A DNA stretch of 8,825 nucleotides, from contig JAGBFZ010000286.1 in NCBI GenBank assembly GCA_018110855.1, forward strand, positions 1 through 8,825. The letters are read 5' to 3'. This DNA is from Oscillospiraceae bacterium (GTDB lineage Bacteria > Bacillota > Clostridia > Oscillospirales > Ruminococcaceae). This document shows positions 1 to 7,460 of the stretch, piece after piece. The first letter of the stretch is position 1. Every line of letters begins with the position of its first letter. The notes under the pieces are model-generated. The model saw only the letters and a program-made list of their open reading frames with translations. It was not told where the DNA came from and ran no database searches. A program made the position numbers and the translations under genes.

Positions 1-812
<812 letters not shown>

Positions 813-1358
813 TTAAACAGAAACCATATCCTTAATCTGCTTGTGCATATTTTCAAGCTTGGTTTTAACAGAGCCGTCCATCATGGAGCCGCCTGAGGAA
901 ACGATCATTCCGCCGATAATGGACGGATCGATCTTCTCCCTGAGAATAACGGTCTTGCCGAATTTCTTCTCAAGCTTTGCCTTGAGCCTGTCCCTTGCGT
1001 CGTCCTTTAAGGGGATAACAGTGGTGACAACAGCCTCGGCAATGCCTGCCGCTTCATAATATCCGTTTCTGAATTCCTCCGCAATACCCGAAAGATAGCC
1101 GCACCTGTTTTTCTCGGCAAGAACGCAGAGAAAATTAAGCGAGGTATCGGATATTTTTCCCTCAAATACCGTCTTTATAAGAGATATCTTCTCCTCATCG
1201 GTGACGGTGGGGGCGGAGAGAATGTCGGTAAGCTCGGGGTTTGCGGAAAAAATGCCGCTCAGAGCGTCAAGCTCCTCGTCAAGCTCCTTCATGGAACCGT
1301 CCTCGGCGGCGATCTCCAGCAAAGCCCTTGAGTAAACATTTTCAACGGAGCCTGCCAT
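813..1358 (-). CDS. atpH: F1Fo ATP synthase subunit delta
   Basis: Delta subunit (OSCP-like), which joins the top of the F1 head to the b-subunit peripheral stalk. The product is 181 residues, the normal length for the family. The N-terminal helical domain begins MAGSVENVYSRALLEIA, the typical 'YxxAL' opening of delta proteins. The C-terminal half has the conserved stretch around residues 145-160 (IDPSIIGGMIVSSGG), the family signature that contacts b. An AGAAAGGTGG ribosome binding site lies just before the ATG. It sits between atpF (26 bp gap) and atpA (39 bp gap) and is co-transcribed with them, with no promoter or terminator seen in either gap. Confidence 0.96.
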   Translation of the reverse strand: MAGSVENVYSRALLEIAAEDGSMKELDEELDALSGIFSANPELTDILSAPTVTDEEKISLIKTVFEGKISDTSLNFLCVLAEKNRCGYLSGIAEEFRNGYYEAAGIAEAVVTTVIPLKDDARDRLKAKLEKKFGKTVILREKIDPSIIGGMIVSSGGSMMDGSVKTKLENMHKQIKDMVSV

Positions 1359-1384
1359 AATGCTTCCACCTTTCTGAGGGATTC

Positions 1385-1894
1385 TTATTCATCGCTGCCA
1401 AGACCGCCGATAAACTCGTCAATGAGACGCTCCTGCTCCTCATCTGAGGAAACTTCCTTTCCGATGACCTTGCCTGCGATGTTCACAGCGATATCGGAAA
1501 TTTCGTCCTTGATCTGATTAACGGCACGCTTGCGTTCTCTCTCGATGTCGGCGTTTGCCTTGGTAACGATACCCTGAGCCTCGTTCTTCGCCTGAGCGAT
1601 GATCTCGTCGGAACGCTGCTGAGCCTTTTTGGAGGCAGCTTTCACGATCTCGGCGGATTCCTCTTTAGCGAGGGAGAGCTTTTCGGTATATTCGTTTTCC
1701 ATGTTCTTAGCCTTTTCGAGAGCGGCGTCAGCGTCCTCGTAGGTTTTGGAAACCTGAGCCTTGCGCTCCTCGATTATCTTGTTAACGGGAGCGAAAAGGA
1801 AATGCTTGAATAGCAAAAACAGGATAAGGGTATTGAGCAGCACGCCGATAATGGTGCTTGGCTCAATGCTGAAAAAATCAAAATTAAGATGCAT
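1385..1894 (-). CDS. atpF: F1Fo ATP synthase subunit b
   Basis: Subunit b forms the peripheral stalk that holds the catalytic head still against the a subunit. The 169-residue protein has one N-terminal membrane helix (about residues 14-33, IIGVLLNTLILFLLFKHFLF), then a long charged, alanine-rich coiled coil from about 38 to 150 that is rich in K, E, A and Q. This is the expected architecture and length. The start ATG at 1894 is preceded by GGAGGTC with normal spacing. Only one b gene is visible, so the stalk is presumably a homodimer, unlike the b/b' pairs of phototrophs. It lies 38 bp after atpE and 26 bp before atpH. Confidence 0.96.
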   Translation of the reverse strand: MHLNFDFFSIEPSTIIGVLLNTLILFLLFKHFLFAPVNKIIEERKAQVSKTYEDADAALEKAKNMENEYTEKLSLAKEESAEIVKAASKKAQQRSDEIIAQAKNEAQGIVTKANADIERERKRAVNQIKDEISDIAVNIAGKVIGKEVSSDEEQERLIDEFIGGLGSDE

Positions 1895-1932
1895 TTATCT
1901 TGACCTCCATCCTGTATCCGTAAGACCCGTTA

Positions 1933-2241
<309 letters not shown>

Positions 2242-2272
2242 TTATTTTTGAAACTAAAAAAACAGCTTGTCT

Positions 2273-2293
2273 TATTATACTATTAGTATAATA
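2273..2293 (-). repeat. AT-rich palindrome in the atpB-atpE gap
   Basis: TATTATACTA, one central base, then its exact reverse complement TAGTATAATA. It sits in the 93-bp spacer before atpE. In mRNA it could form a weak AT hairpin; on the minus strand it is followed by AAGACAAGCTG and a run of seven T. It may affect mRNA processing, stability or c-subunit translation. No well-spaced -35/-10 pair is visible with it. Confidence 0.55.
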
Positions 2294-2301
2294 TCAAAGA
2301 A

Positions 2302-2318
2302 GATTACCAAATGTAATC
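2302..2318 (-). repeat. Small hairpin at the atpB stop codon
   Basis: GATTAC and GTAATC are exact reverse complements around a five-base loop and overlap the TGA stop of atpB. With the palindrome at 2273-2293 this gives two consecutive stem-loops between atpB and atpE. This could protect or create an mRNA end upstream of the c-subunit message. No T-run directly follows, so it is not a standard terminator. Confidence 0.45.
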
Positions 2319-3108
2319 AATCCTCTTTTCCTGCGGCGTCTCCCACATAAGCCATGGTGAGCATTATGAATACATAGGACTGGATAACGCCCGAGAAGAA
2401 GTCGAAATAGATCGACAGCACGGCGGGTATTCCCACCTGAAAGACGTGGAAATAGTTGAGCGCGCTTATATTCAGAGCCAGCGCATTGTAAACCACGTTG
2501 CTCAGGACGGTAAGAAAAGCGTAGATTATCGAGCTGATTATCATGCCGCTGGAGATGTTGCCGAACATACGAAGCGCCATAGCCACGGGAGTAGCCACTT
2601 CACTCAGTATGTTAATGGGTGTGATAACGGCAACAGGCTCGGCAAAGCCCTTGAGATATCCACCCAAGCCATTGGACTTGATCTTGTAGAACGTGATGAG
2701 TATCAGCGTTAATGCAGCCCAAGTACCCGTGCAGTTGATATCCACCGTCATGCTTCTGAAGCCGAAAACGCTGATAAGCGAGCCTGTGAGGGCAAAGGTG
2801 AAGATGGTAGCGATATAAGGGGTAAGGTGAGTCATTTTCGCGCCCATATTTTCCTTCACAAGGTTATTGAAGAAGGTAACGAACCATTCCGCAAGAACCT
2901 GCTTCTTTGACGTGGGAACGACCTTCAGATCGCTTGTGAGCCATTTGATGAGAATAAACAGAAGAATGATAAGCAGCCAGCCTGTAACGACAGTTTCGGA
3001 GATGGCAAATAGCTCCTCCGAGCCGTTCATAACAGTGATCATTTTTCTGGGACCGAGGACATCAACATGAAGCTCGGTGTCGAAAAATGCTGCCTGAGCG
3101 GTTTCCAT
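2317..3108 (-). CDS. atpB: F1Fo ATP synthase subunit a
   Basis: Subunit a is the membrane stator that provides the ion half-channels beside the c ring. The 263-residue protein is strongly hydrophobic with several membrane spans and has the family signature ALRMFGN, in which R180 is the essential arginine facing the rotor carboxylate. Aligning by eye to E. coli, the Gln252 position is conserved as Q243 (VIQSYVF), the Glu219 position is M189 and the His245 position is D236. Polar half-channel residues therefore differ from E. coli, compatible with a non-E. coli-type ion path. The ATG is preceded by GGAGG about 10 bases upstream, overlapping the stop codon of atpI; the intergenic gap is 6 bp. 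The TGA stop lies inside a small hairpin that begins the atpB-atpE gap. Confidence 0.96.
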   Translation of the reverse strand: METAQAAFFDTELHVDVLGPRKMITVMNGSEELFAISETVVTGWLLIILLFILIKWLTSDLKVVPTSKKQVLAEWFVTFFNNLVKENMGAKMTHLTPYIATIFTFALTGSLISVFGFRSMTVDINCTGTWAALTLILITFYKIKSNGLGGYLKGFAEPVAVITPINILSEVATPVAMALRMFGNISSGMIISSIIYAFLTVLSNVVYNALALNISALNYFHVFQVGIPAVLSIYFDFFSGVIQSYVFIMLTMAYVGDAAGKED

Positions 3109-3114
3109 ATTGCA

Positions 3115-3522
3115 TTAGCCTCCTTTCTTGTTTTTGATCTCGCTGATGACCGCACTGCCCGAATAAAACAGCTTTGGGTACAGCAGGGGGATAAAAACGC
3201 ATACGGGATCCGGAAATTCACATACAAATCCCGCATAGATAGCTGCTCCCATAATAGCGAGACGGATAAGATAGAAGCTGAACATATACCTTTTAGCCGC
3301 CTTGGCAGAGCCTTTTTCAACAGCTCTTTCGGCGCTGTAGCCGATAAGAATGAAATTGGCAAGTGAAGCGGCAGTTCCGAGCAGAAGTCCTGCGGGAACG
3401 GATACGGTCAGCCCGTAAAAGGGCAGCGCTGCGATAAATAAAAGCAAATCCGCAAGCAGTATTTTCGGAAGCAGAAACCCCAGCTGTTCATTTATCATCT
3501 TGCTGAAAAACTTTATTTTCAT
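3115..3522 (-). CDS. atpI: ATP synthase subunit I-like membrane protein
   Basis: Small integral membrane protein of the ATP synthase I type, thought to help assemble the c ring and possibly to handle Mg2+; it is not part of the final core enzyme. The 135-residue product has about four hydrophobic segments (roughly 17-35, 37-60, 79-102, 105-125) and a charged C-terminus (EIKNKKGG). Identity rests largely on hydropathy, length and its place as first gene before atpB, because AtpI sequences diverge strongly. The best ribosome binding site, AAAGGAG, is 15 bases before the ATG, longer than usual. No other start codon lies between it and the ATG, and an in-frame stop is just upstream, so this start is retained. 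Poor spacing may keep its expression below that of atpB/E. Confidence 0.82.
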   Translation of the reverse strand: MKIKFFSKMINEQLGFLLPKILLADLLLFIAALPFYGLTVSVPAGLLLGTAASLANFILIGYSAERAVEKGSAKAAKRYMFSFYLIRLAIMGAAIYAGFVCEFPDPVCVFIPLLYPKLFYSGSAVISEIKNKKGG

Positions 3523-3586
3523 AAGCTGTGCTCTGCGCTCCTTTTAATACCGCAAGTTACATTTACAGATAAATATGCATGATATT

Positions 3587-3615
3587 ATTATACCAAATTC
3601 GGGTAAAAAAAGCAA
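3587..3615 (-). promoter_or_regulatory. Predicted sigma-70/sigma-A promoter of the atp operon
   Basis: On the minus strand the -35 box is TTGCTT (3610-3615), the spacer is 17 bp, and the -10 box is a perfect TATAAT (3587-3592). Transcription would start near 3580 and give a leader of about 58 nt before atpI. This is the only well-spaced minus-strand promoter seen between the tRNA and atpI. Confidence 0.75.
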
Positions 3616-3738
3616 TAAATTTTCGAGAGTTTTGTTAAAACATACTAAAATATTTGTCGATTTTACAACATATCCTTGAAGCACTGTTATCCAAAACGGC
3701 AAATCTGACGAAAAATCCAAAATTGTTTTTCGTTTCTC
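3616..3738. other. AT-rich divergent spacer between the atp and tRNA-Pro promoters
   Basis: This stretch separates the -35 boxes of the two divergent promoters. It is AT-rich and holds no credible gene. The only structure noted is an 8-bp inverted repeat, ACGAAAAA with TTTTTCGT (3708-3733), just upstream of the tRNA -35 box. That could be an operator or simply a product of AT richness. Confidence 0.4.
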
Positions 3739-3767
3739 TTGACATTGGCAATTAAATATGGTATGAT
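3739..3767 (+). promoter_or_regulatory. Predicted promoter of the tRNA-Pro gene
   Basis: Perfect -35 box TTGACA (3739-3744), 17-bp spacer, and -10 box TATGAT (3762-3767). The expected start is near 3774-3776, about 8-10 bases before the mature tRNA 5' end, leaving a short leader to be removed by RNase P. Confidence 0.85.
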
Positions 3768-3783
3768 ATATAAGGTTTTTTAT

Positions 3784-3857
3784 CGGGGCGTAACTCAGTT
3801 TGGTAGAGTGCTTGCTTTGGGAGCAAGATGCCGCAGGTTCAAGTCCTGTCGCCCCGA
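3784..3857 (+). tRNA. tRNA-Pro (anticodon UGG)
   Basis: A 74-base cloverleaf. The acceptor arms CGGGGCG (3784-3790) and CGCCCCG (3850-3856) pair over all seven positions, with A3857 as discriminator. The anticodon stem CTTGC/GCAAG encloses loop TTTGGGA with anticodon TGG at 3818-3820, which reads proline codons CCA/CCG and others by wobble. The T arm GCAGG-TTCAAGT-CCTGT has the standard T-loop. CCA is not encoded, so it must be added after transcription. It is a single-gene unit with its own promoter and terminator, transcribed opposite to all neighbouring genes. Confidence 0.98.
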
Positions 3858-3871
3858 CTTTTTATGAATGG

Positions 3872-3904
3872 TATTGCCGCTGTGATATTTTCGCAGCGGC
3901 AATA
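3872..3904 (+). terminator. Intrinsic terminator of the tRNA-Pro unit
   Basis: An 11-bp perfect stem (TATTGCCGCTG, 3872-3882, with CAGCGGCAATA, 3894-3904) and an 11-base loop, followed on the plus strand by the T-rich TTTATTGTTATAATTAT. On the minus strand the hairpin is followed by non-T sequence, so it should act mainly for the tRNA direction. Confidence 0.72.
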
Positions 3905-3916
3905 TTTATTGTTATA

Positions 3917-3945
3917 ATTATAGCACAAATGTTTTGATATGTCAA
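3917..3945 (-). promoter_or_regulatory. Consensus promoter facing the tRNA-Pro gene from downstream
   Basis: On the minus strand: TTGACA (3940-3945), exactly 17 bp, TATAAT (3917-3922), both boxes perfect. A transcript starting near 3910 would cross the tRNA terminator hairpin and run antisense through tRNA-Pro towards atpI. There is no open reading frame of note directly behind it. It could be a distal atp promoter, an antisense or small RNA promoter, or chance in AT-rich DNA. Confidence 0.6.
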
Positions 3946-3972
3946 TGGATAAATTGTAAATTTCTCACTTCA

Positions 3973-4770
3973 TCATAAGCTGTCCTTAAAAATTCTTCTG
4001 AAAGCACTTATATTCCTGCCGTCCTCTCTGCCGTAAACCGCAAAGCAGACGTTGTCAAAGCCATATCCATAGCCCTCGTCAATAAGCACCGTCCTGAAAT
4101 GTCCCGCAACATCGGAAGGATCGTTTCCGAATGCGCCGCAGCCCCATGCTCCGAGAATGAGATTTTTATACCCGTTTTTCGCAGCGATCTTCAGCATAAT
4201 GCGCATCCTGCGGGTCATGGTCTCGGCAATGAGCTTACCCGAAGCAAGCATAGCTGCGCCGTATCTGTTGGGAGCCGGAATGGTAATTACCGCCGCAGAG
4301 AAAGGCATCTCAAGCAGCTCGCATTTCTCGTTTCTGAAAACGCACACATTGGGTGAAAGGAGCATATAGTCGGATTCTGTCATGCTGATATGAGAATTGT
4401 TGTATCTGTACATTTCCGCCGCCTTTTCCGAGCTGATAGAGGCATATAATGTGCTGCACCTGCAAAGGGCTTCCTCCTGAGCATTTGCCCCCAGCATAAA
4501 TCCGCCGCCGGGGCAATGGGCATTGGCAAAATTCATAACGAAGGGGTCATCAAATCCCCTTGCCGCCTGAAAGGAATCCGCATTTATAACGGTTATCCGA
4601 CATAATTCGCCGTCTTTCTTTATATCGGGCAGCGCCGCACCCGCCTCGGGGGAATAAACGATGACCTCTTTATAATCCTTCTGCGGCAAATCGACCGTAT
4701 TCCCCGAAAGGGTATATTTCCCCTCGGCGGTTATCCGTATAGTTTCCTTTGCGACTTTGATATTGTTCAT
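3973..4770 (-). CDS. Microbial PARG-type macrodomain protein (TIGR02452/DUF2263-like)
   Basis: Predicted ADP-ribose-processing enzyme of the bacterial poly(ADP-ribose) glycohydrolase type, which removes ADP-ribose from modified targets in the cytoplasm. The 265-residue product, normal for TIGR02452, begins with the typical helical region IKVAKETIRITAEGKY. It has the PARG signature GGG-x7-QEE (GGG 88-90, QEE 98-100, in NAHCPGGGFMLGANAQEE), where the paired glutamates are catalytic in characterised bacterial PARGs. The C-terminal macrodomain loop LGAWGCGAFGN is at 206-216. I start at ATG 4770 because GAAGGGGGT precedes it; a 23-residue in-frame extension to 4839 would run through the promoter and lacks a ribosome binding site. 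It has its own promoter, stands alone between the rpl operon and the tRNA, and shows no toxin partner nearby. The substrate in this organism is unknown. Confidence 0.88.
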   Translation of the reverse strand: MNNIKVAKETIRITAEGKYTLSGNTVDLPQKDYKEVIVYSPEAGAALPDIKKDGELCRITVINADSFQAARGFDDPFVMNFANAHCPGGGFMLGANAQEEALCRCSTLYASISSEKAAEMYRYNNSHISMTESDYMLLSPNVCVFRNEKCELLEMPFSAAVITIPAPNRYGAAMLASGKLIAETMTRRMRIMLKIAAKNGYKNLILGAWGCGAFGNDPSDVAGHFRTVLIDEGYGYGFDNVCFAVYGREDGRNISAFRRIFKDSL

Positions 4771-4804
4771 AGATATACCCCCTTCATGCTCAAGGTTTAA
4801 ATAA

Positions 4805-4833
4805 ATTATATCGAAAACAGCTAAAAAAGTCAA
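4805..4833 (-). promoter_or_regulatory. Predicted promoter of the PARG-like gene
   Basis: Minus strand: -35 TTGACT (4828-4833), 17-bp spacer, -10 TATAAT (4805-4810). The start would be near 4798, giving a leader of about 28 nt with the GAAGGGGGT ribosome binding site. The -35 box lies in the T-rich tail of the upstream rplA terminator, so the two elements are packed end to end. Confidence 0.82.
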
Positions 4834-4837
4834 TAAC

Positions 4838-4872
4838 AAAAATCCCGCCGCACAAAACGTGCAGCGGGATTT
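4838..4872 (-). terminator. Intrinsic terminator of the rpmG-rplA operon
   Basis: Minus strand: AAATCCCGCTGCAC (4859-4872), five-base loop GTTTT, then GTGCGGCGGGATTT (4840-4853). The 14-bp stem has one G-U pair and is followed by a T-run continuing to 4838. It starts about 20 bases after the rplA stop. Confidence 0.9.
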
Positions 4873-4893
4873 GAAAAATCATATCAATTGGGA

Positions 4894-5589
4894 TCAAACA
4901 CCGTACTTAGTAGTAGAAACGGGGATACCAACGCCCATAGTGGAAGCTACTGTGCAGGACTTGATGTAAGTACCCTTAGCAGCAGCGGGCTTAGCCTTAA
5001 CGATAGCCTCGAGGAGAGTCTCAAAGTTCTCGCCCAGCTTCTCAGCGCCGAAGGAAACCTTGCCGATGGGGCAGTGAATGATGTTGGTCTTGTCGAGACG
5101 GTACTCGATCTTACCTGCCTTAGCCTCAGCAACAGCCTTTGCAACATCGGGAGCAACAGTGCCTGCCTTGGGGTTGGGCATAAGTCCGCGAGGACCGAGA
5201 ACCTTACCGAGACGGCCAACGAGACCCATCATGTCGGGAGAAGCGATAACAACATCAAAATCCATCCAGTTTTCCTTGAGGATCTTGTCAACGAGGTCCT
5301 GAGCGCCTACAAACTCAGCGCCTGCTGCCTTGGCAGCCTCCATCTTGTCCTCCTTGCAGAATACGCAAACGCGAACGTTCTTACCTGTACCGTTGGGAAG
5401 AACAACAGCGCCTCTAACCTGCTGATCGGCATGACGGGAGTCAACGCCGAGACGAACGTGAACCTCAACAGTCTCATCGAACTTAGCCTTAGCAGTCTTG
5501 CAGGCAAGGTCGAGAGCTTCAATTGTATCGTAAAGCTTGGTGCTGTCAACAAGCTTTGCGCTTTCGATATATTTCTTACCGTGTTTCAT
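4894..5589 (-). CDS. rplA: 50S ribosomal protein L1
   Basis: L1 binds 23S rRNA at the mobile L1 stalk and helps release deacylated tRNA from the E site; in many bacteria it also represses its own mRNA. The 231-residue product has the usual length. The opening [14 protein letters not shown] and the L1 signature [18 protein letters not shown] (128-145) are clear, as is the C-terminal segment [17 protein letters not shown]. The ATG at 5589 is preceded by TAGGAGG at good spacing; an in-frame ATG at 5628 is upstream of that site and is rejected. It is the last gene of the operon, 95 bp after rplK, a gap holding a candidate L1-binding hairpin, and it is followed by a strong terminator. Confidence 0.98.
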   Translation of the reverse strand: MKHGKKYIESAKLVDSTKLYDTIEALDLACKTAKAKFDETVEVHVRLGVDSRHADQQVRGAVVLPNGTGKNVRVCVFCKEDKMEAAKAAGAEFVGAQDLVDKILKENWMDFDVVIASPDMMGLVGRLGKVLGPRGLMPNPKAGTVAPDVAKAVAEAKAGKIEYRLDKTNIIHCPIGKVSFGAEKLGENFETLLEAIVKAKPAAAKGTYIKSCTVASTMGVGIPVSTTKYGV

Positions 5590-5636
5590 TATAATTATCC
5601 TCCTAATAGTGGTAATTACTCCCTGCATAATTCGAT

Positions 5637-5669
5637 ATGGGGAGCTGCGGAAGTATTAGATCCTCCCAC
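5637..5669 (-). promoter_or_regulatory. Candidate L1-binding mRNA hairpin in the rplK-rplA gap
   Basis: Minus strand: GTGGGAG, an interior GATCTAATACTTCCGCAG, then CTCCCCAT. GGGAG/CTCCC close the stem, with further pairing possible across a bulged C. The AAUAC and CUCCC elements near the closing stem resemble the L1-binding region of 23S rRNA and known L1 mRNA operators (from memory). It is placed about 48 bases before the rplA start, fitting translational autoregulation of rplA. No RNA model was run. Confidence 0.42.
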
Positions 5670-5684
5670 TTATGCGTGATTCAA

Positions 5685-6110
5685 TCAGTCAACGACCTCT
5701 ACGCCCATAGAGCGAGCTGTACCTGCGATCATGCTCATAGCGGACTCAACGCTTGCAGCATTGAGATCGGGCATCTTTGTCTCGGCGATCTTTCTGATCT
5801 GATCCTTAGTGATCTTGCCGACCTTAGTCTTGTTGGGAACGCCTGAACCGCTCTGCAGATTGATAGCCTTCTTGATAAGAACGGCTGCAGGGGGGGTCTT
5901 GGTGATGAATGAGAAGGAACGGTCTGCATAAACTGTGATAACAACAGGGATAATGAGACCGATATCGTTCTTGGTTCTCTCGTTGAATTCCTTGGTGAAT
6001 GCCATGATATTAACGCCGTGCTGACCCAGTGCAGGACCAACCGGGGGAGCAGGAGTAGCCTTACCTGCTGCGATCTGAAGCTTAATTAAGCCAACAACTT
6101 TCTGTGCCAT
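5685..6110 (-). CDS. rplK: 50S ribosomal protein L11
   Basis: L11 binds the GTPase-associated centre of 23S rRNA and supports factor binding and the stringent response through RelA. The 141-residue product is exactly the standard length. The N-terminal domain contains the proline-rich segment [19 protein letters not shown] (residues 21-39), and the C-terminal RNA-binding domain contains [15 protein letters not shown] and the ending [11 protein letters not shown]. The ATG at 6110 follows GGAGGTG with 6-base spacing; the in-frame start at 6125 overlaps that site. It lies 64 bp after nusG and 95 bp before rplA, the usual order. Confidence 0.98.
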   Translation of the reverse strand: MAQKVVGLIKLQIAAGKATPAPPVGPALGQHGVNIMAFTKEFNERTKNDIGLIIPVVITVYADRSFSFITKTPPAAVLIKKAINLQSGSGVPNKTKVGKITKDQIRKIAETKMPDLNAASVESAMSMIAGTARSMGVEVVD

Positions 6111-6174
6111 AACGCACACCTCCATGAAATCGTATTACTGCATAATAAATGTGCAGAGATGTTTAAATTCGGGA

Positions 6175-6711
6175 TCAATATTCGTCCGCAGCCTTTACCT
6201 GACTGATATTCAGAGTAGCAAGGGTCTCACGGCCGAACATAGAAACGGAAACGTCAGCAGTGCCGTCCTCGGTGTTGATATCCTTCACCTCTCCGGTGAA
6301 GCCCTCCATAGGACCGGCTGTGATCTGAACTCTGTCTCCGATCTTGAAATCAGCTTCGGCTGCCTTAACGCCCCGCTCAACGCCCAGCGCAGCGACCTCC
6401 TTCTCAGTGAGAGGAACAGGCTCGCTTCCGGGACCAACAAATCCCGTAACGCCTCTTGTATTGCGGACAACGTACCAGCTGTCGTCGGTCAGTATCATTT
6501 TCACCAGAACATAACCGGGGAAAACCTTTCTCTCGACCTCACGAAGCACATCCTTGTCATTCTTCTCCATAGCCTTTTCGGTAGGGACCTTGACTTCCTG
6601 AATGAGATCGTGAAGCTTGCGGTTTTCAACAACCTTGAGGATAGTCTGAGCAACCTTGTTTTCATATCCGGAATAGGTGTGAATAACGTACCATCTTGCT
6701 GCTTCTGACAT
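6175..6711 (-). CDS. nusG: Transcription termination/antitermination factor NusG
   Basis: NusG binds the RNA polymerase clamp, modulating pausing, elongation and termination and linking polymerase to ribosomes or Rho. The 178-residue protein has an N-terminal NGN domain (about 5-105) beginning ARWYVIHTYSGYENKV and including VFPGYVLVKM. A C-terminal KOW domain (about 124-151) contains FKIGDRVQITAGPMEGFTG. Length and motifs are typical. The ATG at 6711 follows CGGAGGT with an 8-base spacing. It lies 75 bp after secE and 64 bp before rplK, in the standard secE-nusG-rplK order. Confidence 0.98.
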   Translation of the reverse strand: MSEAARWYVIHTYSGYENKVAQTILKVVENRKLHDLIQEVKVPTEKAMEKNDKDVLREVERKVFPGYVLVKMILTDDSWYVVRNTRGVTGFVGPGSEPVPLTEKEVAALGVERGVKAAEADFKIGDRVQITAGPMEGFTGEVKDINTEDGTADVSVSMFGRETLATLNISQVKAADEY

Positions 6712-6786
6712 GAGCTTAACCTCCGTTTATTTTAATGGTGAAAACCTTTTTGCCTTTGACGAAGAGAAAAAATTTCTCAAATCGTC

Positions 6787-7044
6787 TCAGCCTGCCATAG
6801 AAAGAAGTCCTTTAAGGAGAGCTGCGAAGCCTGCGTCGAGAAGAACTATCGCAGTTCCGCTTACGACCATAGTCGCAAGAACAGCTCCTGTGTTGTTGAT
6901 GACAGCCTTTTTAGACGGCCATACAACCTTTTTGAACTCACTTTTCAGGTCCTTGAAGTATTTAACGACCCTGTTGGGCTTTTTAGCCTGAGTTTTCTTG
7001 GCAGTCTTGGATTCTGCTTTTGATGCGGATTTTTTATCTGCCAT
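6787..7044 (-). CDS. secE: Preprotein translocase subunit SecE
   Basis: SecE clamps the two halves of SecY in the membrane translocation channel. The 85-residue product is the short, single-span form typical of Gram-positive bacteria. A lysine/alanine-rich cytoplasmic tail (1-24) leads to the conserved amphipathic segment with KSEFKKVVWPS (34-44), then one membrane helix (about 50-72). A GGAGG site lies 7 bases before the ATG at 7044. It follows rpmG by 15 bp, so translation of the two is probably linked. Confidence 0.96.
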   Translation of the reverse strand: MADKKSASKAESKTAKKTQAKKPNRVVKYFKDLKSEFKKVVWPSKKAVINNTGAVLATMVVSGTAIVLLDAGFAALLKGLLSMAG

Positions 7045-7059
7045 AGCTGTTCCTCCGCC

Positions 7060-7209
7060 TTACTTAGTCTCTCTGTGGAGAGTGTGCTTCCTGCAGAACT
7101 TGCAGTATTTGTTCATCTCAAGTCTGTCGGGATCGTTCTTCTTGTTTTTCTTAGTGTTGTAGTTGCGCTGTTTGCACTCTGTGCAAGCCAATGTTACCTT
7201 TACTCTCAT
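7060..7209 (-). CDS. rpmG: 50S ribosomal protein L33, zinc-ribbon (C+) form
   Basis: Short ribosomal protein of the large subunit near the E site. The 49-residue product begins [19 protein letters not shown], contains [16 protein letters not shown] and ends HTLHRETK. Two CxxC pairs (C9/C12 and C36/C39) mark the zinc-binding C+ type, which in bacteria with duplicate L33 genes is the zinc-replete version. AGGAGGTG lies 5 bases before the ATG at 7209. It is first in the operon; the promoter is about 190 bases upstream. L33 before secE is the common Firmicutes order. Confidence 0.97.
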   Translation of the reverse strand: MRVKVTLACTECKQRNYNTKKNKKNDPDRLEMNKYCKFCRKHTLHRETK

Positions 7210-7398
7210 ATCGGCACCTCCTGTTAATGCTGCAATGCAGCTTTCGTTGTTTAGATAACAGCCTTTCGGGTGTTATCATTGCCTCCCTCTCTGCGGATAT
7301 GACAGTTTATAATAAAGCCTGTCCGCCGCATATACGGGGCGTCTGCACACCTATGCACCGCATAAAAATGCGCAAAAAATAAACCCCAATTAAGAGGT
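7210..7398 (-). promoter_or_regulatory. Long 5' leader of the rpmG operon with small hairpins
   Basis: From the predicted start near 7398 to the rpmG ATG there are about 190 nt. Visible structures on the minus strand are GATAACA-C-CC-GAAA-GG-C-TGTTATC (7254-7277), a GAAA-capped stem with one C-C mismatch, and GCTGC-ATT-GCAGC (7229-7241) just before the ribosome binding site. I recognise no riboswitch or T-box elements. The second hairpin could affect ribosome access to rpmG. Confidence 0.45.
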
Positions 7399-7404
7399 AT
7401 TAAT

Positions 7405-7433
7405 ATAATATCACATTATATCCCGTTTGTCAA
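7405..7433 (-). promoter_or_regulatory. Predicted promoter of the rpmG-secE-nusG-rplK-rplA operon
   Basis: Minus strand: perfect -35 TTGACA (7428-7433), 17-bp spacer, -10 TATTAT (7405-7410). The expected start is near 7398. A TATAAT within the spacer is too close to the -35 box to be used with it. Confidence 0.82.
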
Positions 7434-7460
7434 GCCTTTTTTCAAACTTTTTTGCACACA

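Noticed and set aside
3973..4839. 23-residue N-terminal extension of the PARG-like protein
   Set aside because: It would be translated through the predicted -35/-10 region and lacks a ribosome binding site, whereas ATG 4770 has a strong one.
4888..5679. 263-residue plus-strand open frame over rplA
   Set aside because: It is a shadow of rplA; low-complexity Leu/Ser/Asn composition and no homology that I recognise. Similar plus-strand frames over nusG and the relay gene were dismissed for the same reason.
6764..6778. GAGAAA/TTTCTC inverted repeat in the secE-nusG gap
   Set aside because: Only a 6-bp AT-rich stem with a 3-base loop and no following T-run on the minus strand; unlikely to terminate or regulate.
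7151..7279. Small minus-strand reading frame (42 codons) starting inside the rpmG leader hairpin and ending inside rpmG
   Set aside because: GGGAGG is only two bases before the ATG, too close for good initiation, and the peptide resembles no known leader. It is more likely chance, though translation through the hairpin was considered.
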